Source: Chondrus crispus (lineage: Eukaryota; Rhodophyta; Florideophyceae; Gigartinales; Gigartinaceae). Taken from it: a stretch of 64,000 bases of DNA. Below are positions 52,417 to 61,135 of this stretch, one piece after another. A model generated the notes under the pieces. The model did no database searches. It had not been told where the DNA came from and saw only the letters and a program-made list of their open reading frames with translations. The position numbers and the translations under genes were made by a program. Positions within the stretch are counted from its first letter, which is position 1, and each line of letters begins with the position of its first letter. The stretch covers positions 124,001 to 188,000 of the forward strand of contig NW_005179037.1 of NCBI RefSeq assembly GCF_000350225.1, in the 5' to 3' direction.

Positions 52417-53390
52417 CGACCGCTCCGTTAGGATCAAGGTAACCGACCGCGGTTGGACAAAATTCCGATAAAGGGGGAAGGGACACCTGTCCTTGGATCC
52501 CCCTGACGGGGAGGGAATCACACGACCCCAGGAACAACATCGGACGGAGATTCTCAAAAGGAACACGCAACCGCGAAGAAGTCGCGTGACAGCAAGCAGT
52601 ACGGGCTGCCTTATGACAATAGCCGCGAGAACATCAATTGACGTAGAAGGACACCGGTCCCTCGAAACCGATGATGGGGACGCCTAACTGCAGGGGGGTC
52701 CGAACCTCCGCGTTACCACAGGAGCGCAGCAGCGATCTGCATGAGCGTTCGAGTCGCCGATCGACAGCGCCGCATACGGAATAGGGTGTGAGAAGTTACG
52801 CGTCTTAGGGGATGCGAACGCCCCAGGAATGCCCGCCTCGAACGTGGGCGTGTGCCAATATGGTCAAGTCGCACCGGTTGGGCGCAAGAGCGAATGGATC
52901 GCACAAAAATAACGCGCGAGGTGTAGGGGAGAGCGTACCCATGCTTGGAATACGGACCAAGCGAAGGCAGGGAGCCTCAGGCACAGGTAATATATGCAGA
53001 TACGAACCTCGGGTCACGACCACAGCCCACTCCCCACTGTCAGCGCGCGATACGCTTATACTGTACGCCGAGTACAAGCCCTTCTGACAAACCGCCACCG
53101 CCGACGGCGGTGGGTTAAAAAATAGAGGAAATTAGCGACGGGGGGAATTATACGGCCGCGCGCGTGTGGCCCGTGCAGTACACGCCACCCGCGCTACACC
53201 AAATCGGGTCCACGATGCATGCCTGGTGTCCCACAACTGGCGATAACCGCCTCCGGAGCGAGGGGAAAGGGGGCCGCGAGGAACTCCACAGTAGCCCCTC
53301 GCCGCGACCAAGGGGCATACGGCCCCTCCGACGACGCTGACCTCTCCGTCGGGTAGCGAAGCGCCGGCGGCGTTCACGTGCTACGAGCGC
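52417..53390. other. Spacer between TE-C1 pol and the hairpin array
   Basis: About 970 bp without a supported gene in either direction. A short inverted repeat, CCGCCGTCGGCGG, lies near 53096-53110. It is the putative shared 3' region of the convergent pol and antisense transcripts. Confidence 0.5.
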
Positions 53391-53542
53391 GCTCTGCCCT
53401 CGTCCCGATGGCGAGGGGCGCGACGACAAGAAGAATACCGCGCGCTCTGCCCTCGCCCCGATGGCGAGGGGGCGCGACGAAGATGACACGCTCGTCTGCC
53501 CTCGCCCCGATGGCGAGGGGGCGCGACGAAGATGACACGCTC
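53391..53542. repeat. Hairpin minisatellite of TE-C1, three units of about 50 bp
   Basis: Each unit contains CCCTCGCCCCGATGGCGAGG or a one-base variant, forming a stem of about 7-8 bp, followed by a CGCGACGA(A/C) segment. Units start near 53391, 53445 and 53494; a degenerate fourth may follow at 53546. The array lies between the convergent pol and antisense genes, about 140 bp from the antisense stop codon. The inverted counterpart in TE-C2 has about 19 units. Confidence 0.85.
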
Positions 53543-53685
53543 GTGGGACCTTGCCTCGGTGGAACCGGAGCGCGAGGAGCGCCGGAAAAAGTCCCCGCGG
53601 ACGGGAGGGAACAAGACCGAAGGATGCGAACATTCTTTATGAAGGGAATGGGACGAGTGGTCCCGGACCGGGGAACCATGCCACC

Positions 53686-55926
53686 TCAACGAGTGCCATC
53701 AGGACTACGGTCTAAATGCCCCGGCGGGCAGTACCCTGGATAAGGCGGAACATCAGAGTTCCGCGGAGTATCCGCCGCACCCTCCTCGAGAGGAGGCATG
53801 GCGACCCGCTGGTATGAACCGCCTCCTCGTACAGGAGCTGCGGGCGCCCCTGACCCGTACGACGTCAGGGGGACGGCCGTCGGGTCGGCATACGGGTCGG
53901 GTCGGCGAGGTGGCTGTAAGACGACTTCACGGGCCGCGGACGCTTGGATGGCACGAAGGCTGTCCCGCTCCTGTCGATAGCGATCTCGATCCGCGACAGC
54001 GCGTTCGTACGCGCTAGCCTGAAGACGGGAAGCGCCCCGCGCGGAGTCGTTTTCGCCCTGCAACCGTCGGACGGAGAGGGAGAGCGAGTCGGGCTCCCCG
54101 TTGAGGCGACGAGCCTCATTAGTCCGTGCGAGGAACCAGCTCGCCATCGTCGATAGGAGGCTACCCACGGTCCACGCCCAGTCACCGGCGGGTCCCAAAG
54201 CCTGCGCAAGTTCGGGCACGGAGGTAATGTCCTCCCGCGAAAGAGGAAGGTCCCGAACCGCCACCCCAGGGGTCACGTCCTCGGAGGGGGGAGCTAGCGG
54301 AGGCATGGGGAGGATCGCCGGCGAGGCGACGGGTATCACCGGTTGCTCTTCTGCCTCACGGGGCGGAGTGGAACGAAACGGGTCGACACCTACCATGGCG
54401 GGAGTGAAAGGGACGGCATCCAGGTCCCGATACCGCTTGCGGCGGTTCCGCCGGGACCCTGAGCCGACACCACCCCGCCTCCCTCTCGGTCCGGCTGACT
54501 CCGGAGTCGCCGCCGGGCGAGAAGCGAACGTGTCCGTCCTTGCGTGGTACACGAGGTACGCGCAACGTACGCCCGTAGCGAAATCCGGCCAGTAGTGGTG
54601 ATGACGCTCACTCACTTCGTCCGCCCGTGTCATCAACGAAACGACGCCCTGGAGCGTCCAGGAAATCTGTGAAAGGCCGCGCTCGAGCGGATGTGGCGGG
54701 ACAATAGGCAAGTCGGGAGCGAGTCGCGCCAGGTACGATACGGTCTCACCAGACTGAAGAAACACGCGGCCGTGCACGCTTGCTTCGGCCATAAAGGCTC
54801 TCCCGATGGACCACGCCCACTCCTTGGCACAGCTGTCGCTCAACTGAGCGCGGGCGGGGTGACCGGGGTCGATGGTCGCATACCCGAAGTGCTTGAGAAC
54901 GTAAGGCAGGAGCGGATGAATACCTAGAGAAGGAAAGGTCTCGCGAACCTGACGAGGCAGCGAGGGGAAGTGCCCGGGCGAAAGCCCGTGCTCAAAGCAG
55001 GCCGACGGGAAGACGCGACCGTCTTCTTCCGAGGAGCGCCGATAAACGGACCAGTCCCGATGGGCCACGGCAATGCCGTGAAGGCGCATCAGCGTCGCCG
55101 CGGACTTCTGAAGGGCCACCCGGGGCTTCGTGTACGCGTACGGACGCGGATACACGTAGAGCCCCGGGATCTCGGCCAAGATAAAACGGGGCGGAATGTC
55201 CGGGTTGAATCCGGACAAGTAGGCCGCCATACGATCGACGTATAGAACCTCTTCCAGGCCAAACGCGAAGGTGCGATCACCCTGTATCGGGTCGGGGATT
55301 TGGTAAGCCACGCCGTCTCCTTCGGCAAGAAGACGGCTGAGGGCCAGCGCGGATTGATCAGCGAGGCCGGCCTCGCTGATCTTGCGGATGCGGGACAGAT
55401 CAGGGCGCAAGACCGGGCTCGCCAAGATCTCGCCAACCGTTACGCCCACGCGAGCGTAGCGCGCCCACGGATACCGGAGATCACCGAGTGGCAGCGGAGT
55501 AGATCGCAAAAGCGGTACGCCAAACCAGCGCGTCGTACTGGGGACATCGAACTCGGTCGCTCTCGTGCTGGAGCCAACAAGGGACGGGACATCAGCTCGA
55601 GAAGATCCCCCAGCGGCGGGGCCGACAGCCCTCTCAGCACCAACGGGGCGAGGTGCTCGCGACCCGCCGTCATGCTGCTCGTCGACGACGCGACTAGGGG
55701 CACTCGCCAACTCCTCGGATAGCGTGGACTCCCTCGACGGGCGTGTCCTCTGAAAGGGGGAGGTTGGCGTCGGCGTTGCAACACACCCGTCGATAAGGGG
55801 CGCGCTCGAAGCAGGAAGCGACGGCGCTTCCCCAGCGGCTTCTCGAGCCGACACAGCGACGCCCGCCAGCGGCGGCGAGGACGGCTTCAGCGTTGGTGAT
55901 GGGGACATGCCGAGACAGTGTCCCAA
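53686..55926 (-). CDS. Unknown antisense protein of TE-C1 (aORF), 746 aa, intact
   Basis: A long uninterrupted frame opposite gag-pol, starting 185 bp inside the 3' LTR boundary. Family not recognised. Residues 1-130 are Ala/Ser/Pro-rich. About 130-470 look folded, with many aromatic residues and segments such as PRFILAEIPGLYVYPRPY, HRDWSVYRR and TIDPGHPARAQLSDSCAKEW. A basic cluster (RRNRRKRYR) near 500 could be a nuclear localisation signal. A Pro-rich linker follows, then a probable coiled coil at about 610-670 (Arg/Glu/Ala heptads), and the C-terminus has PYPGYCPPG. No signal peptide is seen. The C-terminal block is still readable in TE-C2 (59343-59588), so the gene belongs to the family and is not a private accident. 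The DP-x-H...C-x-K spacing is shared with the TE-A protein, suggesting distant homology. Confidence 0.8.
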   Translation of the reverse strand: MGHCLGMSPSPTLKPSSPPLAGVAVSAREAAGEAPSLPASSAPLIDGCVATPTPTSPFQRTRPSRESTLSEELASAPSRVVDEQHDGGSRAPRPVGAERAVGPAAGGSSRADVPSLVGSSTRATEFDVPSTTRWFGVPLLRSTPLPLGDLRYPWARYARVGVTVGEILASPVLRPDLSRIRKISEAGLADQSALALSRLLAEGDGVAYQIPDPIQGDRTFAFGLEEVLYVDRMAAYLSGFNPDIPPRFILAEIPGLYVYPRPYAYTKPRVALQKSAATLMRLHGIAVAHRDWSVYRRSSEEDGRVFPSACFEHGLSPGHFPSLPRQVRETFPSLGIHPLLPYVLKHFGYATIDPGHPARAQLSDSCAKEWAWSIGRAFMAEASVHGRVFLQSGETVSYLARLAPDLPIVPPHPLERGLSQISWTLQGVVSLMTRADEVSERHHHYWPDFATGVRCAYLVYHARTDTFASRPAATPESAGPRGRRGGVGSGSRRNRRKRYRDLDAVPFTPAMVGVDPFRSTPPREAEEQPVIPVASPAILPMPPLAPPSEDVTPGVAVRDLPLSREDITSVPELAQALGPAGDWAWTVGSLLSTMASWFLARTNEARRLNGEPDSLSLSVRRLQGENDSARGASRLQASAYERAVADRDRYRQERDSLRAIQASAAREVVLQPPRRPDPYADPTAVPLTSYGSGAPAAPVRGGGSYQRVAMPPLEEGAADTPRNSDVPPYPGYCPPGHLDRSPDGTR

Positions 55927-56076
55927 TCCTGAGGGTCGAAAAAGGTGCCAAGTGCGCGCCCGATGGCCGCACGCGAGACAGAAACCGGCGAAAAGGAAGG
56001 CGTGATCGGAAGGAACGCGGGGGAGCAGCGAGACTCTGGACGCAATGGGACCACACGGGTGGCCTCCTCAAGCAGG

Positions 56077-56111
56077 GTGAACGCGGACGTTCACTCTTGA
56101 GGAGGGGGCCC
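56077..56111 (+). promoter_or_regulatory. TE-C1 polypurine tract with adjacent hairpin
   Basis: GTGAACG-CGGA-CGTTCAC hairpin, then GAGGAGGGGG (56099-56108) and CCC, immediately before the 3' LTR. The purine run is the plus-strand primer site. The same hairpin-plus-tract also follows pol at 52382-52416, and a covarying version (GTGGACG...CGTCCAC) precedes the TE-C2 LTR. Confidence 0.8.
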
Positions 56112-56748
56112 TGTGGTATATGCGCCGTCGATTCGATTAGGTTTAGATCAGGGGCTGTAAGGCACGAACCTTACAGCCCACACGAGCCCACACGTGTACC
56201 ACACGTGTGCAGGGCGTGCGCACACACACGTGGCACACACGTGTACTGTCAGCTCGATAGCTGACAGAGCCACCGCGCGCGACGACTCGCGCCGGCTACG
56301 GTAGCATGATACTGTAGTCTGGTATGATAACCGAACACTTGTACATTAAATAAGGGAGCGACCGACGGCGGAGGAAAGGGACAATCACGGGCTTGTCCAC
56401 GACCTTCCGCCTTGGTCGACAACCCACCGCTTAACCTAAAACACGAGTCCGCTCTCGCGTCTCGTTTAGGTAAGGGAACCGACGCGGGGTGCAGGCGCTA
56501 CAGTGCGCGCGCGTGCAGCGATCCGCCTCCGCCCGTCGACACTCGCCTGCTACCCAGTGTCGCTCCGGGGCGTTGAGGCGTCGATCCGCCCCGCTGCGCA
56601 ATCACTCGCGCCTGCCACCCTTCCCGCTCTACCACGCTACCAGGACCCGTGTCCTTTCCCTTTGCGTGTGTTCCGTCTTCCGCCGATCCGGAGTCTGCTA
56701 CTGAACTGCGTGCATACACCCCCGCCGTTTGGGGGTGTTTATGCTACA
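56112..56748 (+). repeat. TE-C1 3' LTR, 637 bp
   Basis: Same length as the 5' LTR (44397-45033), with about four substitutions seen by eye, for example G/T in the GGACAAGC hairpin arm. Ends GCTACA, followed by TAACC. Confidence 0.93.
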
Positions 56749-56843
56749 TAACCCGTTACCGGTCGCTCCCGTTCACGCACCACGGGGCGATTGCGCGTAA
56801 CCGGCCAGTGAGCCACTCCCTTTTCGCGAGCTCGTCCGATCGG
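56749..56843 (+). repeat. TE-B2 3' LTR, second part, after the nested element
   Basis: TAACC target duplication, then 90 bases matching positions 493-582 of the 586-bp LTR. It ends four bases short (the expected TTCA is absent), where the TE-C2 LTR begins. The lengths add up exactly (492 + 90 = 582), so there are no other indels. Confidence 0.9.
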
Positions 56844-57471
56844 TGTAGTATAAACACCCCCAACGGAGGGGGGTGTATACTCAGTTCGTGCGGAGACCTC
56901 GATCGGCGGGAAGACGGGAAGCAACCCCAGCTAAGGGAACCGGGAGAGCCCGGGGTAGCAGTGGTAGAGCGGGTAACGGTCGGGGACGCGCGCACGCGCG
57001 GGCCGATCTACGCCTCCACGCCCCGGCGCAGCGCTGGGTCACGTACCAGCGCTGACGGGCGGAGGCGGATCTAGACTCGCTGGCGTGCTCGCGCGTCCCC
57101 TGCCCGCTCGGTTCTTAACTAGATACGGGCTAGTGGGAACCGGTTCTAGAATAAGCGGGGCGAGCTTGACCAAAGGCGTAGGTTCTGGACAAGCTCGTGC
57201 TTGTCCTCCCCCCACCGCCGTCGGTCGCTCGCGTATTTAATGTACAAGTGAATCCTATCATACTACAGTACAGTACGGACTGTACTGTAGTGCTCCTGTA
57301 GTCAGCGCGGGTCGGCCCGTGCTGACTGTACACGTGTGTTACACGTATTAGCACACGTGTGCGTGCGCGCCCCGTACACGTGTGGGCGCGTGCGGAGGTA
57401 CTGTAGAGCTCGGGCTCTACAGTAGCCGATCTGATGTATATCTAATTCCGGTAAGGGGGGGTTATACTACA
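56844..57471 (-). repeat. TE-C2 LTR (3' LTR of a minus-strand element), 628 bp
   Basis: Perfect 10-bp inverted ends, TGTAGTATAA and TTATACTACA. It is a diverged relative of the TE-C1 LTR in inverted orientation: it keeps the CACCCCC hairpin near one end, the GGACAAGC/GCTTGTCC hairpin (about 57192-57211), and three CACGTG palindromes (57330-57385). Confidence 0.85.
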
Positions 57472-57507
57472 CCGGCCCCCCCTTAAGTGTGGACGTCCGC
57501 GTCCACA
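57472..57507 (-). promoter_or_regulatory. TE-C2 polypurine tract and covarying hairpin
   Basis: Read on the minus strand, a TGTGGACG-CGGA-CGTCCACA stem-loop is followed by TTAAGGGGGGGCCGG and then the LTR. Compared with TE-C1, paired positions changed together (A-T to G-C), which supports a real structure. Confidence 0.65.
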
Positions 57508-59342
57508 TGTGCTGGTAGAACCGGGCGTGTGGTCTCTGCCCTAGTCTGCTTTTCTAACATCTTCCCCATGGCGTGTCGTTTCTCCCGCGTTCCCTCTGGG
57601 CGTGCTCGTGCATCTCGACCTGATGCCAGTATCACCTCAAGCGTCCGACGGCGACCTGCTTTTGGGGCGCTTCCCGGAAGTCCCCCCCTCGTTCGTCGTG
57701 TCCGGGCCCCTTCTTTCCGTGTGCTGTAGTCTGCCTTGTCCTTTCCGTCGGGCGTGCTCACCCTCTCGGTGCCCCTTTTCCGTAGCGCCAATGTTGACGT
57801 GCGTCGTCGGCACGAGGACGTGCAGCGCGAGCAGGTCGTAGATCGTAGAAACCGTCTCCCCGCCCCAGTGGGTCCTGCAATACCCCAACTAGCAGCTGTT
57901 GGTCCGGCGGAAGTGGCGGTGTACGCCATGTTACCACACGCGAACGGAGCGTGGTACAGCGCGGGGCGGACCGCGCGGAGCGAGCGCGAGTGCGTGAGGC
58001 AACGGCGAAGTGAAAACAGACGAGACGCGCTGCCGTGGTCGCCGTCGAGCGTGTCCCGGAGGCACGGCCCACTCCCTGACATCGCAACCTGCAGCGGCTT
58101 GCCGGGCCTCGTGCACGCGTGCGGGGGGGTTGTGTGCGGTCCCTCCGTCCTTTTTTATAACCTCTTGTGACGCCGTGTGCCTCGTCGTCTTGCATACGCC
58201 TGGTCAATCGCCTTCGTGGGCCTCCGTCGCGCAGGACCAGCCGTAATATGGGTCTGCTGCGACCCTCGATCCGCCCGTTGTCCGCGCGCCGCGTCGTTCT
58301 TTCCGTGCGACTTCTCCTCTCCTCTTCGACATCACTCCCGTGCGATTATGGGGTATCAATTTTAAAAGCATCCGTCCCCTTTGTGCTCTACCTGTGCCGG
58401 CGCGTAGAGAACTGTCCTCATAACTTCGTCGCTGTACGGTGCGGCAGTCGGTGAACGGCCCTGTACGGACGACGTGGGCGGCTGGGGGCCTGACCATGCG
58501 GAGGGCCAGGGTCCCCGCGCGCGCCAGCGGGGCCGAGATGGCGAGCCGGCGGTGCAGGGCGCGAAGACACGCAGCGATGAGATGATGAGCTTGCGTAAAG
58601 GCGAATATTGGTGCTGAGGAGGTCGGGACGTGCGCGTTGTCTGGGGCGCAGCAGCACGCCGACGCGCGCGCGCGAAAGCGAGCGGCGCCGCCGGTGGCGC
58701 AATCAGCCTGCACGGCGTTGTCTGGCGACGCGCATGGGTGTCACGCTAGCGGCGCAGCCGCGACGAGATGATGGGCGCACTCGCGAAGGCAAACAGAGCG
58801 GGTGCAGCGCGGACGCGGCGGAGAAAAGGTGACAGGCGGCGGGCGGTTGTGCACGCACCGTTCGGGATCACTGTGATATCATGGCCACAGTTCGTACAGT
58901 ACCCGTGGGCGCGCGTGCGCGTGCGCGAGCAGGCTCAGCCCTGAGCCCTTGATCAAATTACCCCAAAAAATTGCAAAAATGTTTCCCGCGAAAATATTTT
59001 CTGCAAAATTTCCCAGCACAGTCCGTGAGGGTGTGCATTGTCATGCGCCTCGATCGGTCCTCGTACTTGCTCGTATTTTCCCCATTTTTCGTCGACGGCA
59101 GGCCTACACCCAACCCGTCGTTGTGTCGTCCACTGTTGATTGCCCGGCGGGCTCGGTACGACGAGCGCCCGATGACCCGCAATCCTCTTCGCGAGTTAAC
59201 TCGAGCGAATGCGCTCGCTCATTTTTTTCTGAAGAGCTTCCCCTGCGAAACACCTCACGGTTTTCCATCCCCGCTTCTCTCATAACCTCGTGCTTCGCCT
59301 AGCTCGTACTGGAAAGAGCTGAAGTCACGTTGTCGGCCGGTA
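57508..59342 (+). other. TE-C2 segment expected to hold the antisense gene, not readable
   Basis: By position this 1.8 kb corresponds to the upstream part of the TE-C1 antisense gene. I could not find convincing similarity in any plus-strand frame. It is GC-rich with some short open frames (for example minus-strand 58082-57483), none recognisable. It either diverged beyond recognition by eye or was replaced. Confidence 0.4.
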
Positions 59343-59588
59343 GCGCTCCAGACGCCCCCGGCTCCTGCTGCTATCCGCGATCCGTATGCCGAGTACGGGC
59401 CTGACCCTTGCCTGTCCCGAAACTGGGCGTTCGGTGAGGGTGTCCCTCGTACGGGCGAGGCCGCTCTTCGTCTCGCCATACCGAGTCTGGTGGAGATGGA
59501 CGCCGAACCTCCGCGGCATCCAGGGTACTGTCCTCCGAACAATTACGGGCCAAAGGCCCGTATGCCCTCCGACGACCCTAGTCGTTAG
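59343..59588 (+). pseudogene. TE-C2 antisense gene, C-terminal remnant
   Basis: One open frame of 81 codons ending in TAG reads DPYAEYGPDP in its first third and ends with PPRHPGYCPPNNYGP. The TE-C1 antisense protein has DPYADPTAVP and PPYPGYCPPGH at the corresponding places. Orientation relative to gag-pol is also the same. Upstream exon-like sequence is lost. Confidence 0.65.
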
Positions 59589-59859
59589 TCCGCGCGGTCT
59601 GATCGTCAACCGCGCGGGTTCCCCCACTTGCCCTCGTCGGCGAGGAGGAGGGGACTTGGCGCCGTACCACAGTAAAACTGTTTCCATGGTTACGTGTTCT
59701 TTGCGTCGGTCTTCTTCTTCTAATTCCCCTTCGTGCCCTCGTTTCTTAGTACCCCCACCCTTTCTCTCTCCGGACGCGGAGGGGAAAGGGGCGACAAATG
59801 ATCGGGCGCCCCTTCCCGTTCGGTTGCGGGGGCGCAGCGTTCGGGGTTCGTCTTATGCC

Positions 59860-61135
59860 TAGCGCCCCTCGCCATCCGTTGGCGAGGGCGCGACTCCTGG
59901 CGAACGTTCTTATCCGATGCGCGACCTCGTCGTCGGTAGCGAGGCAAAGGAAACGCGCGGCGCTCGTCTCCATTCTTGGCGCCCTCGCCATTCGGGGCGA
60001 GGGCTCAGCGCGCTGTATTCGTCTTATCCGCCCGGTGCTCCTCGCCATGCGGGATCGAGGGCGCCGGGCGCGCGACGATCGCATTTCTTCACGTCCTGCC
60101 CCTTCGTCGTCCGAGAGCGGGGCACATCCAACGCCTTTGCCTCGCGCGTCCCTCGCCATCGGGGCGAGGGCGCGGCGCGAGCGGCACTCGTGTTCTTGTC
60201 CACACGCACCCCTCGTCCTCGGTTGCGACGGCGCGGGCGCTCGACGAAAGTCCTTTTCTTCGCGCTTCTCGCGAGCGGTGGCGAGGACGCGGCTCGAGTG
60301 CGCCATTTGTCTCCTTGTCGGCGCGCCCCTCGCCATCAGGGCGAGGGGACGGAGGCGTGGACGTACGTTTTCTTCTGCACGCGCCGAACGTCTTCTTTTC
60401 TTCGCGCGACGAACGTCCTGATACTTCGCGTCCCTCGCCATCCGGGCGAGGGCGCGGCGCGAGCGGCATTCGTGTTATTGGACGCGCGCGCCCCTCGCCA
60501 TCGGGGCGAGGGGGTAGACCCGTGGACGTACGTCCTCTTCTTCGCCGCGCTGTTCGTCTTTTGGTCCGTGCGCTCCCCTCGCCATCGGTGGCGAGGGCGC
60601 CGCGCGCGTGACGTCCCTCCTCTTCCTCGTTCTCTTCCCTCGCCACCGGTGGCGAGGGCACAACGCGAACGGCATTCGTCTTCTTGTCTGCGCGCCCCCT
60701 CGCCATCGGGGCGAGGGCGCGGCCGTGCGCGACATTTGTCGTCTTGTCTGCGCGCCCCCTTGCCATCGGGGCGAGGGCGCGGCCGCGCGGCATTCGCCTT
60801 CTTCTTCGCTCGCGCCTCCGGCCATCGGTTGCGGGGGCGCAAGCGCACGGCGAACGTCTTCTTGTTCGCGCCTCTCGCCGTCGGGGCGAGGGGACGGACA
60901 CTCGACGAACGTTCCTTTCTTTTTCGCGCCCCCCTCCCCATCCGTGGCGAGGGCGCAGCGTGCGGACTTCGTCTTATCCTTCAGGCGCCCCTCGCCATTC
61001 GGGGGCGAGGGCACAGCGCCTGAAGGCGGTTCTTTTCCTTCGCGTCCCTCGCCATTCGTGGCGGGGGCACGGCGCGCAGCGCGCGTTCTCCTTCATTCCT
61101 CTCGCCTCCCTCGCCATTCGGGGCGAGGCCGCAGC
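59860..61135. repeat. Expanded hairpin minisatellite of TE-C2, about 19 units of roughly 60 bp
   Basis: The core CCCTCGCCATCGGGGCGAGG or a close variant recurs about every 60 bases, with units near 59865, 59980, 60150, 60430, 60493, 60575, 60637, 60700, 60760, 60990, 61047 and 61108 among others. Each core folds into a 7-8-bp stem. Many unit variants keep both arms complementary. The orientation matches the inverted TE-C1 array. Confidence 0.9.

Larger units (their letters stand above)
44397..56748 (+). mobile_element. TE-C1: complete Ty3/gypsy element nested in the TE-B2 LTR, 12,352 bp
   Basis: Bounded by two 637-bp LTRs that differ at about four positions by eye, and by TAACC target duplications. 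Internal order: primer-binding site, gag, frameshift signal, pol, first polypurine-like tract, hairpin repeat array, antisense gene (opposite strand), polypurine tract, 3' LTR. All three coding regions are uninterrupted, so it may be, or until recently have been, autonomous. Confidence 0.93.

Noticed and set aside
57483..58082. 199-codon minus-strand frame in TE-C2 ending in a Pol-like VDADVHT
   Set aside because: Only the last residues match the end of Pol, and these come from the hairpin beside the polypurine tract. The rest is Arg-rich, without similarity, and fits a chance frame in GC-rich DNA.
59860..61135. A CRISPR array
   Set aside because: Regular spacing and palindromic cores look similar, but the spacers are related to each other, units vary, no cas genes exist and the context is a eukaryotic retroelement. 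It is a minisatellite.
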